This document shows positions 11,822-24,050 of a stretch of 64,000 nt of DNA, in pieces. Made by a program: the position numbers and the translations under genes. The DNA is taken from the NCBI GenBank assembly GCA_011316305.1, contig SAUG01000087.1, positions 1 through 64,000 of the forward strand, read 5' to 3'. A model generated the notes under the pieces. The model did no database searches and was not told where the DNA came from. It worked only from the letters and a program-made list of their open reading frames with translations. The stretch comes from Rusavskia elegans. Its lineage: Eukaryota; Ascomycota; Lecanoromycetes; Teloschistales; Teloschistaceae. The number at the start of each line of letters is the position of its first letter. Position 1 is the stretch's first letter.

Positions 11822-12335
11822 TGTGGGTTGTGGAATTCAAGATGGAATTCAAGGTAGTCGACAGCCGTGAGCTCGATCCGCAGCTCGTCAATACGCTTTT
11901 TGAAGCTATCTGAGCGGGCAGTGGATGGTGCAATCGCAGAATCACACCAGTTTTCATATAAAGGGCCCGAAAACCTTCCCGGAGAGCCTTGAAGACAGGG
12001 ATATCACACTAGACGTTGGCTCACTGGAACGATCTGTAGTTAGGAAGGACGATCACTTCTAATAGGGCGGAATTGGTAAATTCGGGCGGCTGTTTTGGCG
12101 GCAAGCGGCAAGCAACAATGCATGTACGGAGTAATTTGTGCGCAACCACTGGAGGATTGATGCGAAGCCTCAGTGTGCTCTCGCGCAACTGCAATCCTTT
12201 GACCCCGATTCGAACTGATCTGCTACTTCATTACCACCAAAATCCACTCAATTCACAATTGCTAGTCTGTCGCCCGTCACTTGGAAGAATTCAATCAATT
12301 ACGAGCTCCCAGAGAAGTCACGGCCATTTTTCGAA
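11822..12335. promoter_or_regulatory. Divergent 5' region, clathrin light chain / PUS1
   Basis: 514 bases between two start codons. An ORF beginning at ATG 12118 runs to 12480 in a different frame from PUS1 and overlaps its start codon. If transcribed, it would be an upstream overlapping ORF. No gene is supported otherwise. Confidence 0.4.
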
Positions 12336-14351
12336 ATGGATCAATCAAGGACCGGTGGTCGCGGCAAGGGCCAAAACAATGACAGAGGTCGAGGTCCTGG
12401 TCGTAGGAGGCGGACAGATATGGGCCGATCAGATTGGAGGTACATACACCACTAAAGCCCCTTATTATCGTTTGGACTAATTGATCAGTCGTAATCTAGC
12501 AGATAAGAGAGCGCCAGATAAGAGAGCCCGTACTGATCAGGCAAACAAGCGTCGGAAGGTCGATGAAGGGGAGGGAAATCTTCCGGCGTATGCCACCAGC
12601 TTTTCAAAGGAGGAGATCGAGGCGGAAGGCAGAAAGCCCAAGAAAAAGGTCGCAGTCATGCTGGGCTATTCTGGAAGTGGCTACAAGGGGATGCAACTGT
12701 ACGAGCCATGTCAGAAGCCAGCTTCGGTCTTGCTTCAGTAAACGCTAACACCATGTAGCAATCATCACGAGAAGACTATCGAAGGCGACTTGTTCAGCGC
12801 ATTCGTAGCTGCAGGGGCAATTTCAAAGGCCAATGCAGATGACCCGAAGAAGTCGTCCCTCGTCAGATGTGCCCGGACCGACAGAGGAGTCCATGCGGCG
12901 GGAAATGTTATATCTTTGAAGATGATCATCGAGGATCCCGCCATCGTGGAGAAAATCAACGAGAAACTATCGTCTCAAATAAGAGTATGGGGCATTGAGC
13001 GGACGAACGGAAGCTTCAGCGCCTATCAGCTTTGCGATTCACGAATATACGAGTACCTGATACCGACGTACTGCTTTCTTCCACCTCATCCTGAAAGCTT
13101 CTTGGGGAAGGAATTGCCAAAATTGGCAGAGGAAGCTAATGATCTGACTGGATATCAAGAGCGGCAGGCCGAAGTATCTAGCTTCTGGAAAGACACAGAA
13201 GAAGAGCTCGTAAAGCCTTTCCTCGACGGCCTCGATCCTGAGCTTTCAGAGTCGATCCGTAAAACTCTTTATGATGTAGAGCCAAGTTCTATCGAAGTCC
13301 AACCAGATACTGCCTCTACAGTTACGTCCGATGTTGGAAGTGTCGAAGTCAGGCCCACGGATACGGAAGTGCAGCCCATCGCCACAGAAGTCCCCTCCGC
13401 CCCAGACTTTCCTAATACAGCTCAAATGGTGGACGAAAGCGACCATCAGCCTCCGGTGTCCGCGCTTAATTCAAGCGCGAGACCAGGTGGAGATTCCGCA
13501 GGAGAAACTCAAAAGCCGAAGGAGGGCACTGAACGCGCTCCATCATCACCCCTCGAAGCCGCGCTCAAACAGCTAAAGGGGATCATTGTCGCTCGCAAGA
13601 AAACCTATCGGATCGATCCTAAACGTCTAGCTCGCGTCCAATCCGTCCTCAACCGATATGTTGGCACACACAATTTCCATAACTACACCATCAGCAAACT
13701 ACCGCGTGATCCATCCGCCAAACGTGTCATCAAATCCTTCACAGTAGCCCCCAAACCCATCATCATCAATGAGACGGAGTGGCTCTCGCTGAAAGTTCAC
13801 GGCCAAAGCTTCATGATGCACCAGATTCGCAAGATGGTAACTATGGCTGCACTCATCGTTCGCTGTGGATGTCCGGAAGAAAGAATGAACGACAGCTACG
13901 GACACGAGAAGTTGACTCTGCCCAAAGCGCCGAGTTTGGGCTTGCTGCTGGAAAGACCGGTTTTTGATACCTATAACAGCAAGATGCGAGTCGACGACGT
14001 GGAGGGAAAAGGCGAAGTCGCGTTTGAGAAGTATGAAAAAGAGATCGATGAGTTCAAGCAGAGAGAAATCTATGAGAGGATTTTCAGGGAGGAAAACGCG
14101 CACGATACGTAAGTCAAGATCTTGCAAACGAACCCCAGAAATTGTATTGACCTATTCGTCTCAGATTCCACTCCTTCTTTGCGTCCTTGGACAGCGTGCG
14201 GAAACCCGACCTGCTATACCTGTCTTCTTTGGGCGTGACTGCGGCCAGGAGGCAGATGGGCGAGAGCGAAAAGGATACCAAATCTGTGGAGCAGATCATA
14301 CCGGAGGTCTCAGATGACGAGGGTGAAGACGCCAATGGCCAGGAAGGTTGA
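12336..14351 (+). CDS. pus1: tRNA pseudouridine synthase Pus1 (TruA family)
   Basis: Four exons: 12336-12439, 12489-12698, 12759-14108 and 14165-14351, giving 616 residues. The N-terminus is RGG/Arg-rich, followed by a bipartite basic element (KRRKVDEG), likely a nuclear signal. The TruA core begins with VAVMLGYSGSGYKGMQL. The catalytic Asp sits in RCARTDRGVHAAGNVISL near residue 146. A long acidic, repeat-like insert (about 260-350, with repeated VQP/EV units) separates the two halves of the domain. The second half has VGTHNFHNYT and SFMMHQIRKM. Pus1 makes pseudouridines in tRNA and in U2 and other RNAs. The final 62-codon exon was chosen because it replaces a premature TAA and restores a long acidic tail ending at TGA 14351. 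Confidence 0.93.
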
Positions 14352-14846
14352 TGCGGCGGTCTTTTCTTGTGAATACGGGAATGAGAGCTACGAATGTGGC
14401 ATCAGTATGCGAGGAGTATTTACGATTAGAATCATTAGCGTACCAATGCCACCCAGAAGATGCTCGTCTTCGCTCATAAGTACTTGCTGTTACCGGGCTT
14501 GGGCTGCTTCTGCGACCTTGCCAGAGGTGGCTCTTGGTAATAAGTTCTAGGTATCATTCTGACTCAGTCACTATAGTCTTATCGTCCTTCCACTCCGACT
14601 GTTCAAGCCAGTGCTCTCAACAACGGCTAAGCCAAAATAATTTAATATACATGCCCTGTTAGAGTAGAGATGAAAAAGCCTCTGTCCCGAAGATTGCTTC
14701 AAAGATACAAGCAGCATGCATGAAACGCTAAGTGACATTGAATGTAAGGCTTCGGGGTTGGATGGGATCGCCGTGGGCCCTGAGCTAAACCCAGTGATGG
14801 TGGTAGAAACAATGAGAAGCCAAAAATTAAGTAAGGTGGTGATCTT
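14352..14846. other. Convergent 3' region PUS1/TIM23
   Basis: 495 bases between the stop codons of two convergent genes. Nothing coding is supported. A short AT-rich patch near 14636-14655 could serve 3'-end formation. Confidence 0.4.
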
Positions 14847-15596
14847 CTAGAACAGTGTCTTTCTCATAACCTGTCGCAACGACGAAAGTCAGTATCTGAT
14901 TCATCCACAGGGGATTCCATATCAACTTACCGTCCACACCCCAGCAACACCCGCCACGATCCCCCCGGAGATCATCATCGGCCTCAACCCTCTCGTACTT
15001 TTAAACAACATCCCACTCAGTGCCCCCGCCACAACACTATTCGCACTATCATGCTTTCCCCTATAATACCCTATGGTCGAATTAATCCCATTATACACCA
15101 TCGCAATAATGCCCGCCGAGTTCCCCAAAAACGGACCCCTCCTCGTTATCGAATTCAGCACGCTATTCAAACGTATCTTCGGTGGCGCGGACGCAGGTGT
15201 TCTTCGAAGCCCCTCAATCATCCCATAGCTGCCGCCGAGCGTTAGAGCAGAGAGGTAGGTTACGCCGGTGCCGTATTGCAGGTCGTCTGACCAGCCGCGG
15301 GAGGGGAGAGCGGAGCGCGAGCCTGGGAGGTCGGAGAGGGCGGACTCGTCGAGGGAGAGGTAGTCGAGGGTTTGTTGGTTTAGGCCTGCGAGAGGGTGAA
15401 GCTGGGAAGGGTCGGGTAGAGAGGTGTTGCCGAGGAAGGAGGTGACATCTTGGGCTGTGGTTGGGTCGAAGGGGGTGGATTGGAAGGATGTGGTTGGGGT
15501 GGTGTCTTGTGATGGCGTGGAGGAGGATGGTGATGATGAGGCGTTTGAGGAGGTTGATGATGCTTTTTTGCCGGTGAGGGTCCCCCAGAGAGACAT
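14847..15596 (-). CDS. tim23: Mitochondrial inner-membrane translocase subunit Tim23
   Basis: Two exons: 15596-14931 and 14870-14847, 229 residues. The second exon is just 24 nt and supplies the ending VMRKTLF after a 60-nt intron; reading through the donor instead would end the protein at VWTVS. The start MSLWGTLTGKK is preferred over an in-frame Met 52 codons upstream. The N-terminal half is soluble and Ser/Thr-rich (intermembrane-space presequence-receptor part). The C-terminal half carries four hydrophobic helices with the Tim17/Tim22/Tim23 GxxxG motifs (GGSYGMIEGLRR, GPFLGNSAGIIAMVYNGINS, GALSGMLFKSTRGLRPMMIS). It forms the presequence translocase. It is divergent from the TRM732-like gene. 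Confidence 0.93.
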
Positions 15597-15864
15597 GTAT
15601 ACGGGAAGCAAAGGTTGGGTTTGGCAGAACAGAGATGTAGGTCTTGAATAATATGACTTAAAAATTGCCCGAGGATGTTTCCCCATAGGGCTGACAGCAT
15701 TGATAGGATATATGCTTATGTAATCCGCTTGCTGCAATAGTTTCCTCTTCAAGCATTTGACTGTTCTTCCATTACAAAATCAATCGGATTTTTCTTGGTT
15801 ATCTTTCTCTAACTATGGCTGTCAACGAATGTCTGCTGCTACGAATCAGGCTGCATTTTGAACC
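15597..15864. promoter_or_regulatory. Compact bidirectional promoter TIM23/TRM732-like
   Basis: Only 268 bases separate the two divergent start codons, so the two genes probably share one nucleosome-free region. No clear TATA element is seen. Confidence 0.45.
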
Positions 15865-18800
15865 ATGATAGGATTGCAGCCAAGGACCATGGAATCTGGC
15901 CAAAGTGTGGATACGAACGAGGCCGTGGTCATCCCTGAACAGGAGCTAATACGCATTGCAAAAAGCCTGAAAAAGGGCGGTACTAATGTACTAAATGGAA
16001 ATTCTTCAGAAAAGTAATATTACTCGTCCTTTTCCGTATCATGAACAACTAGCTTAGTATCAGGCAGCTCAAGGCGACCCTACGAGCGGTGATCAAGACC
16101 GCAAGCTGTACTCAGTTATCCGAGAGTCATGCGGCGACAGTGTGCGATACACTGCGTACCTGTCTTGCTCGGTGCGAGGACTCGGAAGTTTCGGATCTTG
16201 TTGCCCTTGCTTACAGCCAGGGCACATGGATAGAGGTATTCGATATCTTCTTAAGATCGTCCGAGAGTAGAAAACCCAAGCCTCTCAAGCTCTTGCTGCT
16301 AGCCCTGGAACGAAACTTGGTGAAGAATCCTTCTCAGCCTGTCAAAGATCATCTCATAGCCCACATCATATCAAAGACATGGCAGGTTATCTCCTCGAAG
16401 GATGCTGGAGATAGTGCTGTCAAGCCATCTTTACAAGCACTTCGCCACTTCATTTGTAAACATGTCATACGAGCTCAAGATATCGTCCTGATTACCTCTC
16501 AAGATTCCGGCGCCAAAGGTGCTGAAGGGACCAAACCCTTAGAGGCCCAGAATGCTCCATTACCACTGGGCTCATCATGGACACCAAAGTATATGGAGCA
16601 TAGCCATCGTTTCCTCTGCAAGACATTATCTTGGGTGCGTCATCCAGACGTAGCTCCAATTACCGGCCGTCTGATTGGAGTCTTCTGTTCTTCATTACGA
16701 GCTTGGTCATCAACCTGGGAGAACCCAGCGGGGCTTGCGAAAAGCAGCCATGGCAACCAGCCGATATGGTTTCCTGCTCTAAAGTCGTCCATCCAAGCGC
16801 AGCCCGAACTCCTGGATCTCTTCGCCATTCATGTATTTCCGGAGATCGTCAGCCAAGATCGTGATGGAATTGTAGACTTCGCGGAGGTCTTATCATTGAA
16901 GCATCTTGAATTGGGCAATCTCATCGCTTATGGCTCTGCAGACCTCCACATATCGCTCTTACTTCTTCGTGCTATCAAGGAGAAAGGCACGTTCGTAACG
17001 ATTGGTAGGTCCATCTTGCCCATATTCAGCTTCTGTAGACTGTGGCCGCAACCAGTAAATGTACAGTATCGACTGACACAGAGGGTGCAGACAGTGAGAC
17101 TATCGAGGTTACTGCTAGCAACTTACTCTGTCATGCCGATCCACAGATCAGAGTTCTTGCTTTCTCCATTGTTGTACAGTCCTCGTCACCTAAAGTACCA
17201 TTCGCATCAACGATACTCTCCTCTCTGTTGAACGCTTTACCTAATTACCACGCGGAGGTAGACCCAAAGGCTCGGCAAGACAATCTAGCGCTGATAAAGC
17301 GGTTATGCCTTCGATTGAAAGGAGTACTCCTAAGCTTGAGCAAGCGCAAACTGAATCTTTGGTCGACAAAGCCAACGATCGAGCGGGACGGACATTTATC
17401 TAATTTATCCGCTGCTTCAGACCTACCAGAGGCCTCTCATGAACAACACCTGGCCTTTTTCGTATGGTATCGTGATTTTCTGCTGCAAGAATTGAGTCCC
17501 ACCGCATCTTATCAGCGACATGTCGTTTCTTTGAAGGTCATCGATTTCCTAATGTCCAATTCGGGCTTCTTACTTTGTGGAGGGAGCAGCGATGCCTTCG
17601 AGGGCGAACGACGTGATTCCTACAACTCATTCTGTCATGGCTTGTTGACTTCACTGCTTGCCCTGGCTATCGACCCTTTTGATGACATCCGAGAGCTGGC
17701 AGCATGCATTCTGCAGAGCATACCCTGTGCGGCATGGGCTAGCTTAATCCTGAAAGGGGCGCCGGAAGTTCGCTCCCTGTGGCCATCTTATGCTAGAGAT
17801 CCTGTAGCGGCAGATGATATTTCTCTATCAGCGTACAATCCGGAAGGCAATCCTGGTCTCACACTCGCATGCCAGCGGGCTGCCAAAAGAGCGCAAAGCA
17901 CCGCCAGAGCAGATCATGCTGATGGTTTCGGCCGACTTTATGCTCTTGCTGTGGGCTTTGACACCGGATCTGATCAGAAAAATGCGTGGGGTGATAAAGA
18001 TCAGCTTGCACTTAGTCGATTGATGGCAAAATTAGACGATCGGATAAGAACTGCGCGTACCGACATCCATACGGCGGTCAAAACAGCATCACTTCATGGG
18101 TTACTTATCGCAGCTAGGTAAGAAGTTCGTATACTACCTATACATCCAGCTTCTGACTAAGATTCAGGTACTTGGTCACTCGTTACAACGGTCACACCTC
18201 TCCATACGAGTTAGGGCCAACACAATGCTGCACTTGGAGAGAAAATAGCCGCCAGTTGCTGCTGATAGCATCGGATGTATGGTTAGCTGTCAAGCATATA
18301 CTGTGTGCTGATGCGCCGGAAGGGTACGAGCCTGACGCTTTGGATGATCAAAATCCAGTTGGCACAAAAGATATGCTTTCATTTTGTTGGCGTGCTCTGA
18401 AGGAGTCCAGGTAAGTCTGACCCATATGCATTGGCGCTCTGACTGAAGACTCCTAGTACGTTGATGCATGCTATGATTGCAGACTCCAAGGGCGCTCCCG
18501 TCGTCCAAGCGTTTCAGTATCACCACTATCGAACATTCGGAGAACTTGCTTTTACAGAGCTGGCAGAACTTCGGCATCGAGGAGCTTTCTCTACTGTGTC
18601 CCAAACTTTTGCTGATTGTTGTATCCGTTGTGTGGAGTCCGAGGATCCCGCGACGCGAGCACTTCCTAAGGAGTGGTATCTGGTAGGAATCCAAACTCAA
18701 TCCTAGAACCCTGCTAAACATTCGTAGAAAACACTGCTGTGCATACAGCAACGTGCTTCGGCATTGACGAGGAGATCCGCAGGTCTTCCTGCTATGATCG

Positions 18801-21104
18801 CAGGCATCCTATCTGCGACGCCGAAGGGAGCTTTCTTCGACACGGTCATACAGGATTTGCAAGCCATAGCCAACGTAGAAACTGACATAGACAGCAAAGA
18901 TGAGCACCTAGACTTACCACAAGTGCATGCATTCAACTGTTTAAAGGACATCTTTACAGATGCACGCTTCAATACTTCTGTTGAGCACCATATGTCTGCC
19001 TCGCTTGAGCTTGCTGTACACGCTCTGGAAAGCGATCGGTATGAAGTTCTCATGCAAACAATGTTCGACCTCTAGGATGATGGCTGATCTGCTACTAGTT
19101 GGGCTGTCCGCAACTGCGGATTGATGCTCATGAAAGCTCTGATAACTCGAATGAACGACGGCACGAATATGCTTTCGAGTAAAGCCCCTAGTTCTCAAAA
19201 ACACGTCTCTTCGCTAGTTTACGAGAAGTATCCCAATGTACCGGACTTACTGTTGCAACTTCTCACACACAAAGATGTAATTGACAACGAGAGACTACAT
19301 AAAGGGGTCGTTATGCCCGATACACTTTTATCACAAGCCCAACATGTCTTCCCTGCTCTTGAAATCATCGAGCAGTCAGGCATACCCAGAAAATATTGCA
19401 CAGAGATCCGGCAGGCTTCGTGCAACCACCTTGAAGGCCCAGTCTGGGCGATTCGAGATAAAGCGGCAAAAGCGTTGAGCTACCTTCCGGATAGCAACGC
19501 CATCGAGACGGAAGTCAGGCGCTGTCTGCAAAGCCCATGGTCCAGACAGAACTCTCTTCACGGACGTTTATTGTATCTCCGATATTTAATCTTCCGCTTG
19601 CGGTCAGACTCAGAGGGTAAGGGCATCGGAATACCTTATAGCATTGAAAGCTGACACGTCGTTCCCTTCAAGGTTTACATGCTGTACTCATAGAGATCCT
19701 GAAGCAATTCCGGACCATGGTCGTACAAAACCGCTGCCCCGTCACCAGATCGACTTATATTGCTTTGCTTACGGACATCCTAGAAACTATTAGCAAGGAC
19801 GACTCGGCTGGTGGACTTTTTCCAACAGCTGAGAAGTATAAGTGGAGATCCTTCACGCCTCTCAAGAAGCCTAGCAAAGGCTCATCAGACGACTGGCGAG
19901 TTCTTACTCAATACATTCACCAGGATTGTCCGGGAAACACAGCATTTGCATTGGAAGTTGCAGCAAAGCGGCGGTGCACCCCTTTTATCGCGAGGTTTGA
20001 TGAAAATGCGGAGTCAAATTTCCAAGAACCTGAAATCGGCCAAACTATTTTCGCGGACTTGGGTACCAGCGGTGGTCCTTATCACCCCGAGCATGCTGAT
20101 CGAATGTTACGCCAGACAGGCAAGTTCTTGGCCACATTCTCTCACTCGAATGATAATCTCCCGGCCGCTGTTAGTACTATGATATCGTCTTGGTCTAGAG
20201 CACTGCAGCTTGCTTTAGATGATCATGCTGTGAGTCTTATATTAGATGATGGATACTCTCATGCTGAAATTCTCATCAGGATGTGAGCACAAGACAGGCG
20301 GCTATTGACTCCCTCGCAGAATTCTTTGACAAGAACAAACGCATTGAAGTTGATACCGGAGAAGCATCAGAATATCTACGGCTGATCTTGGTCCTCTACG
20401 ACTCGTTGCTTGATGACGATGAAGACGTTCGTAACAGCGGAGCAGCAACGGTCTCCAAGCTGCTTTCACCAATCGCAGGTCAGGGTGATAGCAAGGCTGT
20501 TCAGATTCCACTCATGGTTCCAGCCGCCAGTTACCAACTTCTCGGTCACTTGAAAAATCGTTATCGTACATCTTGTGCTCTCTGGATGGAGGCAGTGCAG
20601 CGAATAATCGGCAAGCAACTGCACACCTCTCAGCCATATAGACCACATCAATCACCGCATTTCTTTTCCACTCGTACATCACTAGAACGATGGAAGCCAG
20701 AGGACACAACACTGTTCGTAGAAGAAAAACAGAATCTCTACATCGATGAAGCAAAGGAAGCTGGCACTTGGCTCGAAATACTTCTGACATTGGACCGGAC
20801 TGCCGTCGAAATCGAGACTCTCCGAAAACTCGAGAGCTGGACTGTTGAGGGCATTGATGCCCTCATTGAGATCGCTAGCACAGAAGTCGATGGGCCATTG
20901 GGCTGGACGTGGAAGCCAGAAGTATACACGTTAGGCGTGCGCATCTTGCATGCTGCCCAAGCCCTCATGCATTTCTCCGGGAACGAAGGTCTTGATGTCG
21001 ATGGCAATGCCTTGCGAGCTCGTCTGGGGAAGATGTTGGTGGTGGGTGAACAGAGCTTTCTGAACGGGGCTTGGATGCGGATGATCAGGAAATGCCTGGA
21101 GTAG
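15865..21104 (+). CDS. THADA/Trm732-like protein, partner of the Trm7 tRNA 2'-O-methyltransferase
   Basis: Nine exons: 15865-16013, 16058-17004, 17082-18117, 18168-18410, 18457-18682, 18728-19038, 19099-19616, 19673-20229 and 20280-21104, giving 1603 residues with consistent phase. An alternative start Met lies at 15889. Helical HEAT/ARM-like sequence runs through the whole protein. The family-diagnostic DUF2428 element TRRSAGLPAMIAGIL lies near residue 881, and WAVRNCGLMLMKALITRMN follows just downstream as in THADA. Yeast Trm732 works with Trm7 to methylate position 32 of tRNA; that role is inferred. The exon 2/3 junction is the least certain: GT at 17005 and AG at 17081 fit phase and branch site best. 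Confidence 0.88.
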
Positions 21105-21542
21105 TATCTGTGTTGGATTGAGAAATCGACTTATCGACACATCGACATCTTTTGGGAGAAGGTCGTGAAGTATTTTCAACACTGTTGATTGCAAAATGTC
21201 AATATTTACCGGTCTCGATGAAGCCCGGTACCTTGGAAAGTTCCATGTTTGAGTTGGTCAAGTCAGAAGAATTTCTCCTTTCATTCATTCAGACCAATCG
21301 CTCTCAACTCGTGTGATCCCACCTACCTTATTCAATACCGTTCAATCAGCCTGCAATTATCTCCAGTCCAGCAGCCAGAACCTCCTTCAATTCCCCAACG
21401 AACACCACACTCCGCAACAGCAGAATCCGTCGCCACACAAGCCAATCTCCCTTCACGGTACGTCCCTCCACTCCTCTCCTCCTCCTCTTCCACCCCTTCC
21501 CAACTCCCAGCCAACCCACCTTCCCCCCCTCACAGAAAAACA
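21105..21542. other. Gene-free stretch
   Basis: 3' flank of the THADA-like gene followed by a C-rich, CT-biased stretch before the small ORF at 21543. No independent gene is supported. Confidence 0.4.
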
Positions 21543-21707
21543 ATGCGCCAAATCCACACCCTCGCCATCCTCCTCGTCTTCATCCTCCTCGCCCTCCCGC
21601 TCGCCACAATCTGGGCATGGCAGCGGTTGAAAATCTGGTTCGCAAGACGGTATTGTCTCGCGTATTGGGATATGGAAACTGCACGGCGCGGGGTTGGTGG
21701 TGGTTGA
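21543..21707 (+). CDS. Small single-span membrane protein (54 aa), hypothetical
   Basis: Starts at ATG 21543. Residues about 4-24 (LAILLVFILLALPLATIWAW) form one strong membrane segment after MRQIHT, followed by a basic, aromatic stretch (RLKIWFARRYCLAYW). The frame is open further upstream, but that part is low-complexity Pro/Ser/Gln, and the ATG at 21543 is the best start. There is no recognisable family. Its context is a block of three consecutive genes on the same strand that each encode a single membrane span. It could also be a signal-anchored exon of a longer gene, or chance. Confidence 0.35.
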   Translation: MRQIHTLAILLVFILLALPLATIWAWQRLKIWFARRYCLAYWDMETARRGVGGG

Positions 21708-22203
21708 GTTATTGTGGGGCGGACGGGGATAGCGATGGGGATGGGGATGGGGTGTTTTGGAGGGGAAGAGAGGGGGGTGTGGTAGTGGATTGTAGGTGAT
21801 TGGGGAGTGAAGTAAAGGGTATGTATAGGGGAGTCATGTGCGCGGAGGGGAGGAGGGGAGATGTGTCAGAGTTGTTCACCATATGGATTCCAATAGGGAG
21901 AGGGGGCGTTTCATGCTGCATCAATGGATCTGACGTTGCTTGCTTCATTGTCGTTGTCTGTCACGGGCAGGTACGTACGTACGTACATTTTTCTTTGCTT
22001 GCATTCAGCAAACAAATGCTCACGTCCGCGAAAAATTTTCAGACTGTTCTGCGTATGCGTACGCCAGTATACCAAATCTCCGTTTCGTTCTCCCATCGCC
22101 TTCATCAGTCGTTACAGCATTCCTCTACCGTACGCCTCATCACCCAATAACCCGCCCACGCAACAAGAACGCCGCCAAACCACATCTCCACCTCCCCAAA
22201 AAT
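21708..22203. other. Gene-free stretch with a (GTAC)4 palindrome
   Basis: G-rich on the plus strand up to about 21900. Four perfect copies of GTAC at 21971-21986 form a 16-base self-complementary run. This is probably the 5' flank of the membrane-protein gene that starts at 22204. Confidence 0.4.
21971..21986. repeat. (GTAC)4 palindromic microsatellite
   Basis: Four uninterrupted GTAC units, self-complementary over 16 bases, 218 bases upstream of the ATG at 22204. Confidence 0.9.
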
Positions 22204-23184
22204 ATGCCCCTCCCCCAAATGCCCGCCTCTCCCTCCAACCCCCTCCTCTTCTACACAACAACAACCACAACCCTCCGCACCACCACCTCCGCGACCATCG
22301 GCGCAATCCTCCACCTCACCATCCCCACCCCACTCACGCCGATCCCAACATCCTATACCACGCCGCCTATTCCCGGCTCTCCTGCAAGCAAAGCTTACCC
22401 TTACGGTCTTCCCATCCTTGTATTGACGGAATTGGATGCCGTGGTGTATGATTCTTTAGGTAAGGAGGTGGTGAGCACAGTGACGACGGTACAGGCGGCG
22501 CCTGGAGGTGCGACGGGAGCTGTTGATGATGGGGGGAAGGTGGATAGAGATGCGTATTCGCGGAATGCGTGGAGTGATTGGACGGAGGCGGAACGCGCGG
22601 TTGTGATTGCGGGGATTGTGGTGGCGGTGGTGATTACGATGGGGATGTTGCTGTGGTGTTATTGTAGGAGTAGGGCGTGGGGGAGGAGAGGGGAGAGAAA
22701 GAGGAGGAAAAGAAGGATGAGAGAGAGGAGATGGTGGAAAGGGGAAAGCAAGAAGAGTGGGAGGGGGGAGAGGGAGGTTGAATCGTCGAAGAATTTGGAG
22801 TTGGAAAGTGATCCTGGAGGGAAAGCTGTGAGAAAGGAAGTTGGAGCAAGGAGTCTTGAAAGAGCGGAAGGCTTGCCTAAAATCAGTGTTAGCAGGAAAA
22901 TTCCCGACACAGTCCGGGGAGACCGTAATGGGGCACCGGATGATCGAGATCGTGAGCCCACTGGTGAACCTTATCAGATGAGTGGTGCCTTGCAGATCCC
23001 CAGATCGCCTGCTCCGATGTTGCTGCGGACGCCAATTTCAGCGGTACGAATTGATGTGGAAGAAGTTCGAGAATCGCCACTGGGTACCGAGGCTAGCCTG
23101 GGTAGGACATCAACCTATCGCGCGATGAGAGCACAAGAGAGAAGAGACGAGAGAGCGAGAGCATATACGCAGTTGCCAGTGTAA
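22204..23184 (+). CDS. Single-span membrane protein with Thr-rich ectodomain and basic tail, unknown
   Basis: Single exon, 326 residues from ATG 22204, the first true ATG of a frame that is open from about 21940. Residues 1-60 are Thr/Pro-rich (TTTTTTLRTTTSATIG), a likely O-glycosylated outer region. One membrane span lies near 120-142 (AVVIAGIVVAVVITMGMLLW). It is followed at once by a Cys-Tyr-Cys and a dense Arg/Lys block (RRGERKRRKRRMRERR), then a disordered cytosolic tail. The architecture recalls fungal wall-stress sensors (Wsc/Mid2 type), but there is no WSC domain and no Cys-rich head, so this is only a resemblance. The plus strand is almost free of G in the first 250 bases of the gene and almost free of C in the next 400. 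Confidence 0.6.
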   Translation: MPLPQMPASPSNPLLFYTTTTTTLRTTTSATIGAILHLTIPTPLTPIPTSYTTPPIPGSPASKAYPYGLPILVLTELDAVVYDSLGKEVVSTVTTVQAAPGGATGAVDDGGKVDRDAYSRNAWSDWTEAERAVVIAGIVVAVVITMGMLLWCYCRSRAWGRRGERKRRKRRMRERRWWKGESKKSGRGEREVESSKNLELESDPGGKAVRKEVGARSLERAEGLPKISVSRKIPDTVRGDRNGAPDDRDREPTGEPYQMSGALQIPRSPAPMLLRTPISAVRIDVEEVRESPLGTEASLGRTSTYRAMRAQERRDERARAYTQLPV

Positions 23185-24050
23185 GCGTATGGCCAACAGT
23201 TGGGAGGATGTTGGAATATTGTTTGGCTGGAGCGGATCGTTGTGTATGCCTATATGTGGAACATTCTGTAACAGTAGTCGTTCCATTGGTGTCAATCCAA
23301 ATATGACATGATGGTGAAGTTGGAAAAGAGCATCCTAGATAGTCCATGTCGAGGGTTGCTGAGGCTGAGTTAATCGAAAATGTTCGTTTGACGTATTGCT
23401 ATGTGAGGCTTACACGGGAGGCCGCATAAAATAGGGGTTCTAACCACATCGTCTGATCGTGGTACAAATCATTCTGGAAGCCCGATGCGGATCACTGCAG
23501 GTACCACAGGATGAGCATAGCTGTTGTGGTCTTGGGCAGCAATCTGGATTCAGAAATCCCTGACGTCGATGGTTTGATCAAAAGCGAAAGTCGCAATGGC
23601 CAACAGACTGGGAATAACAAGGAAAGATGTAATGCGGTTGACGGCAAAGGGAATAATTCTTGCTTCTGCCTGTTTCGGGAGACCTGAACATTCAGCACAT
23701 ATCAGAAATGCTTGATCGGGCTAGTTGTGTCGTCTGGAGTGTGAAGTGTGAAGTACAGAAAGATGTTTGCACCCACCTTGCAAACAAATACTTCTGCATC
23801 AGTCGCTCCATTCGTCCATTTCAGTGGAGACAAAGCGTGGTAAAATCTTCTAGGTCTTTTTCCCCCAATACAGTGCTACATTCTGGCATACAAGACACCC
23901 AGCTTTCACTTCAGAGGCTTTAGATATCTTCAAACACTCTGAAAGATCACCTGGTAGCCTGGAGTCCGACTACAGGAGTACGAGGAAGAAGAGCCCAGGG
24001 TTGGAAGCATAGGCTTAAGTTTACATGGTTGATGAAGACTGAGAATACTT
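23185..24050. other. Gene-free stretch
   Basis: 866 bases without a supportable gene; only short overlapping ORFs. It lies between two same-strand membrane-protein genes and should hold a terminator and a promoter. Confidence 0.45.

Noticed and set aside
12073..12480. 135-codon ORF as a separate gene
   Set aside because: It overlaps PUS1 exon 1 in another frame and lacks recognisable features; kept only as a possible upstream ORF.
17005..17038. Shorter alternative introns for the THADA-like exon 2/3 junction (GT 16995 or AG 17038)
   Set aside because: GT 17005 with AG 17081 gives correct phase, a better donor and a better branch site; the others give weaker donors or stop codons.
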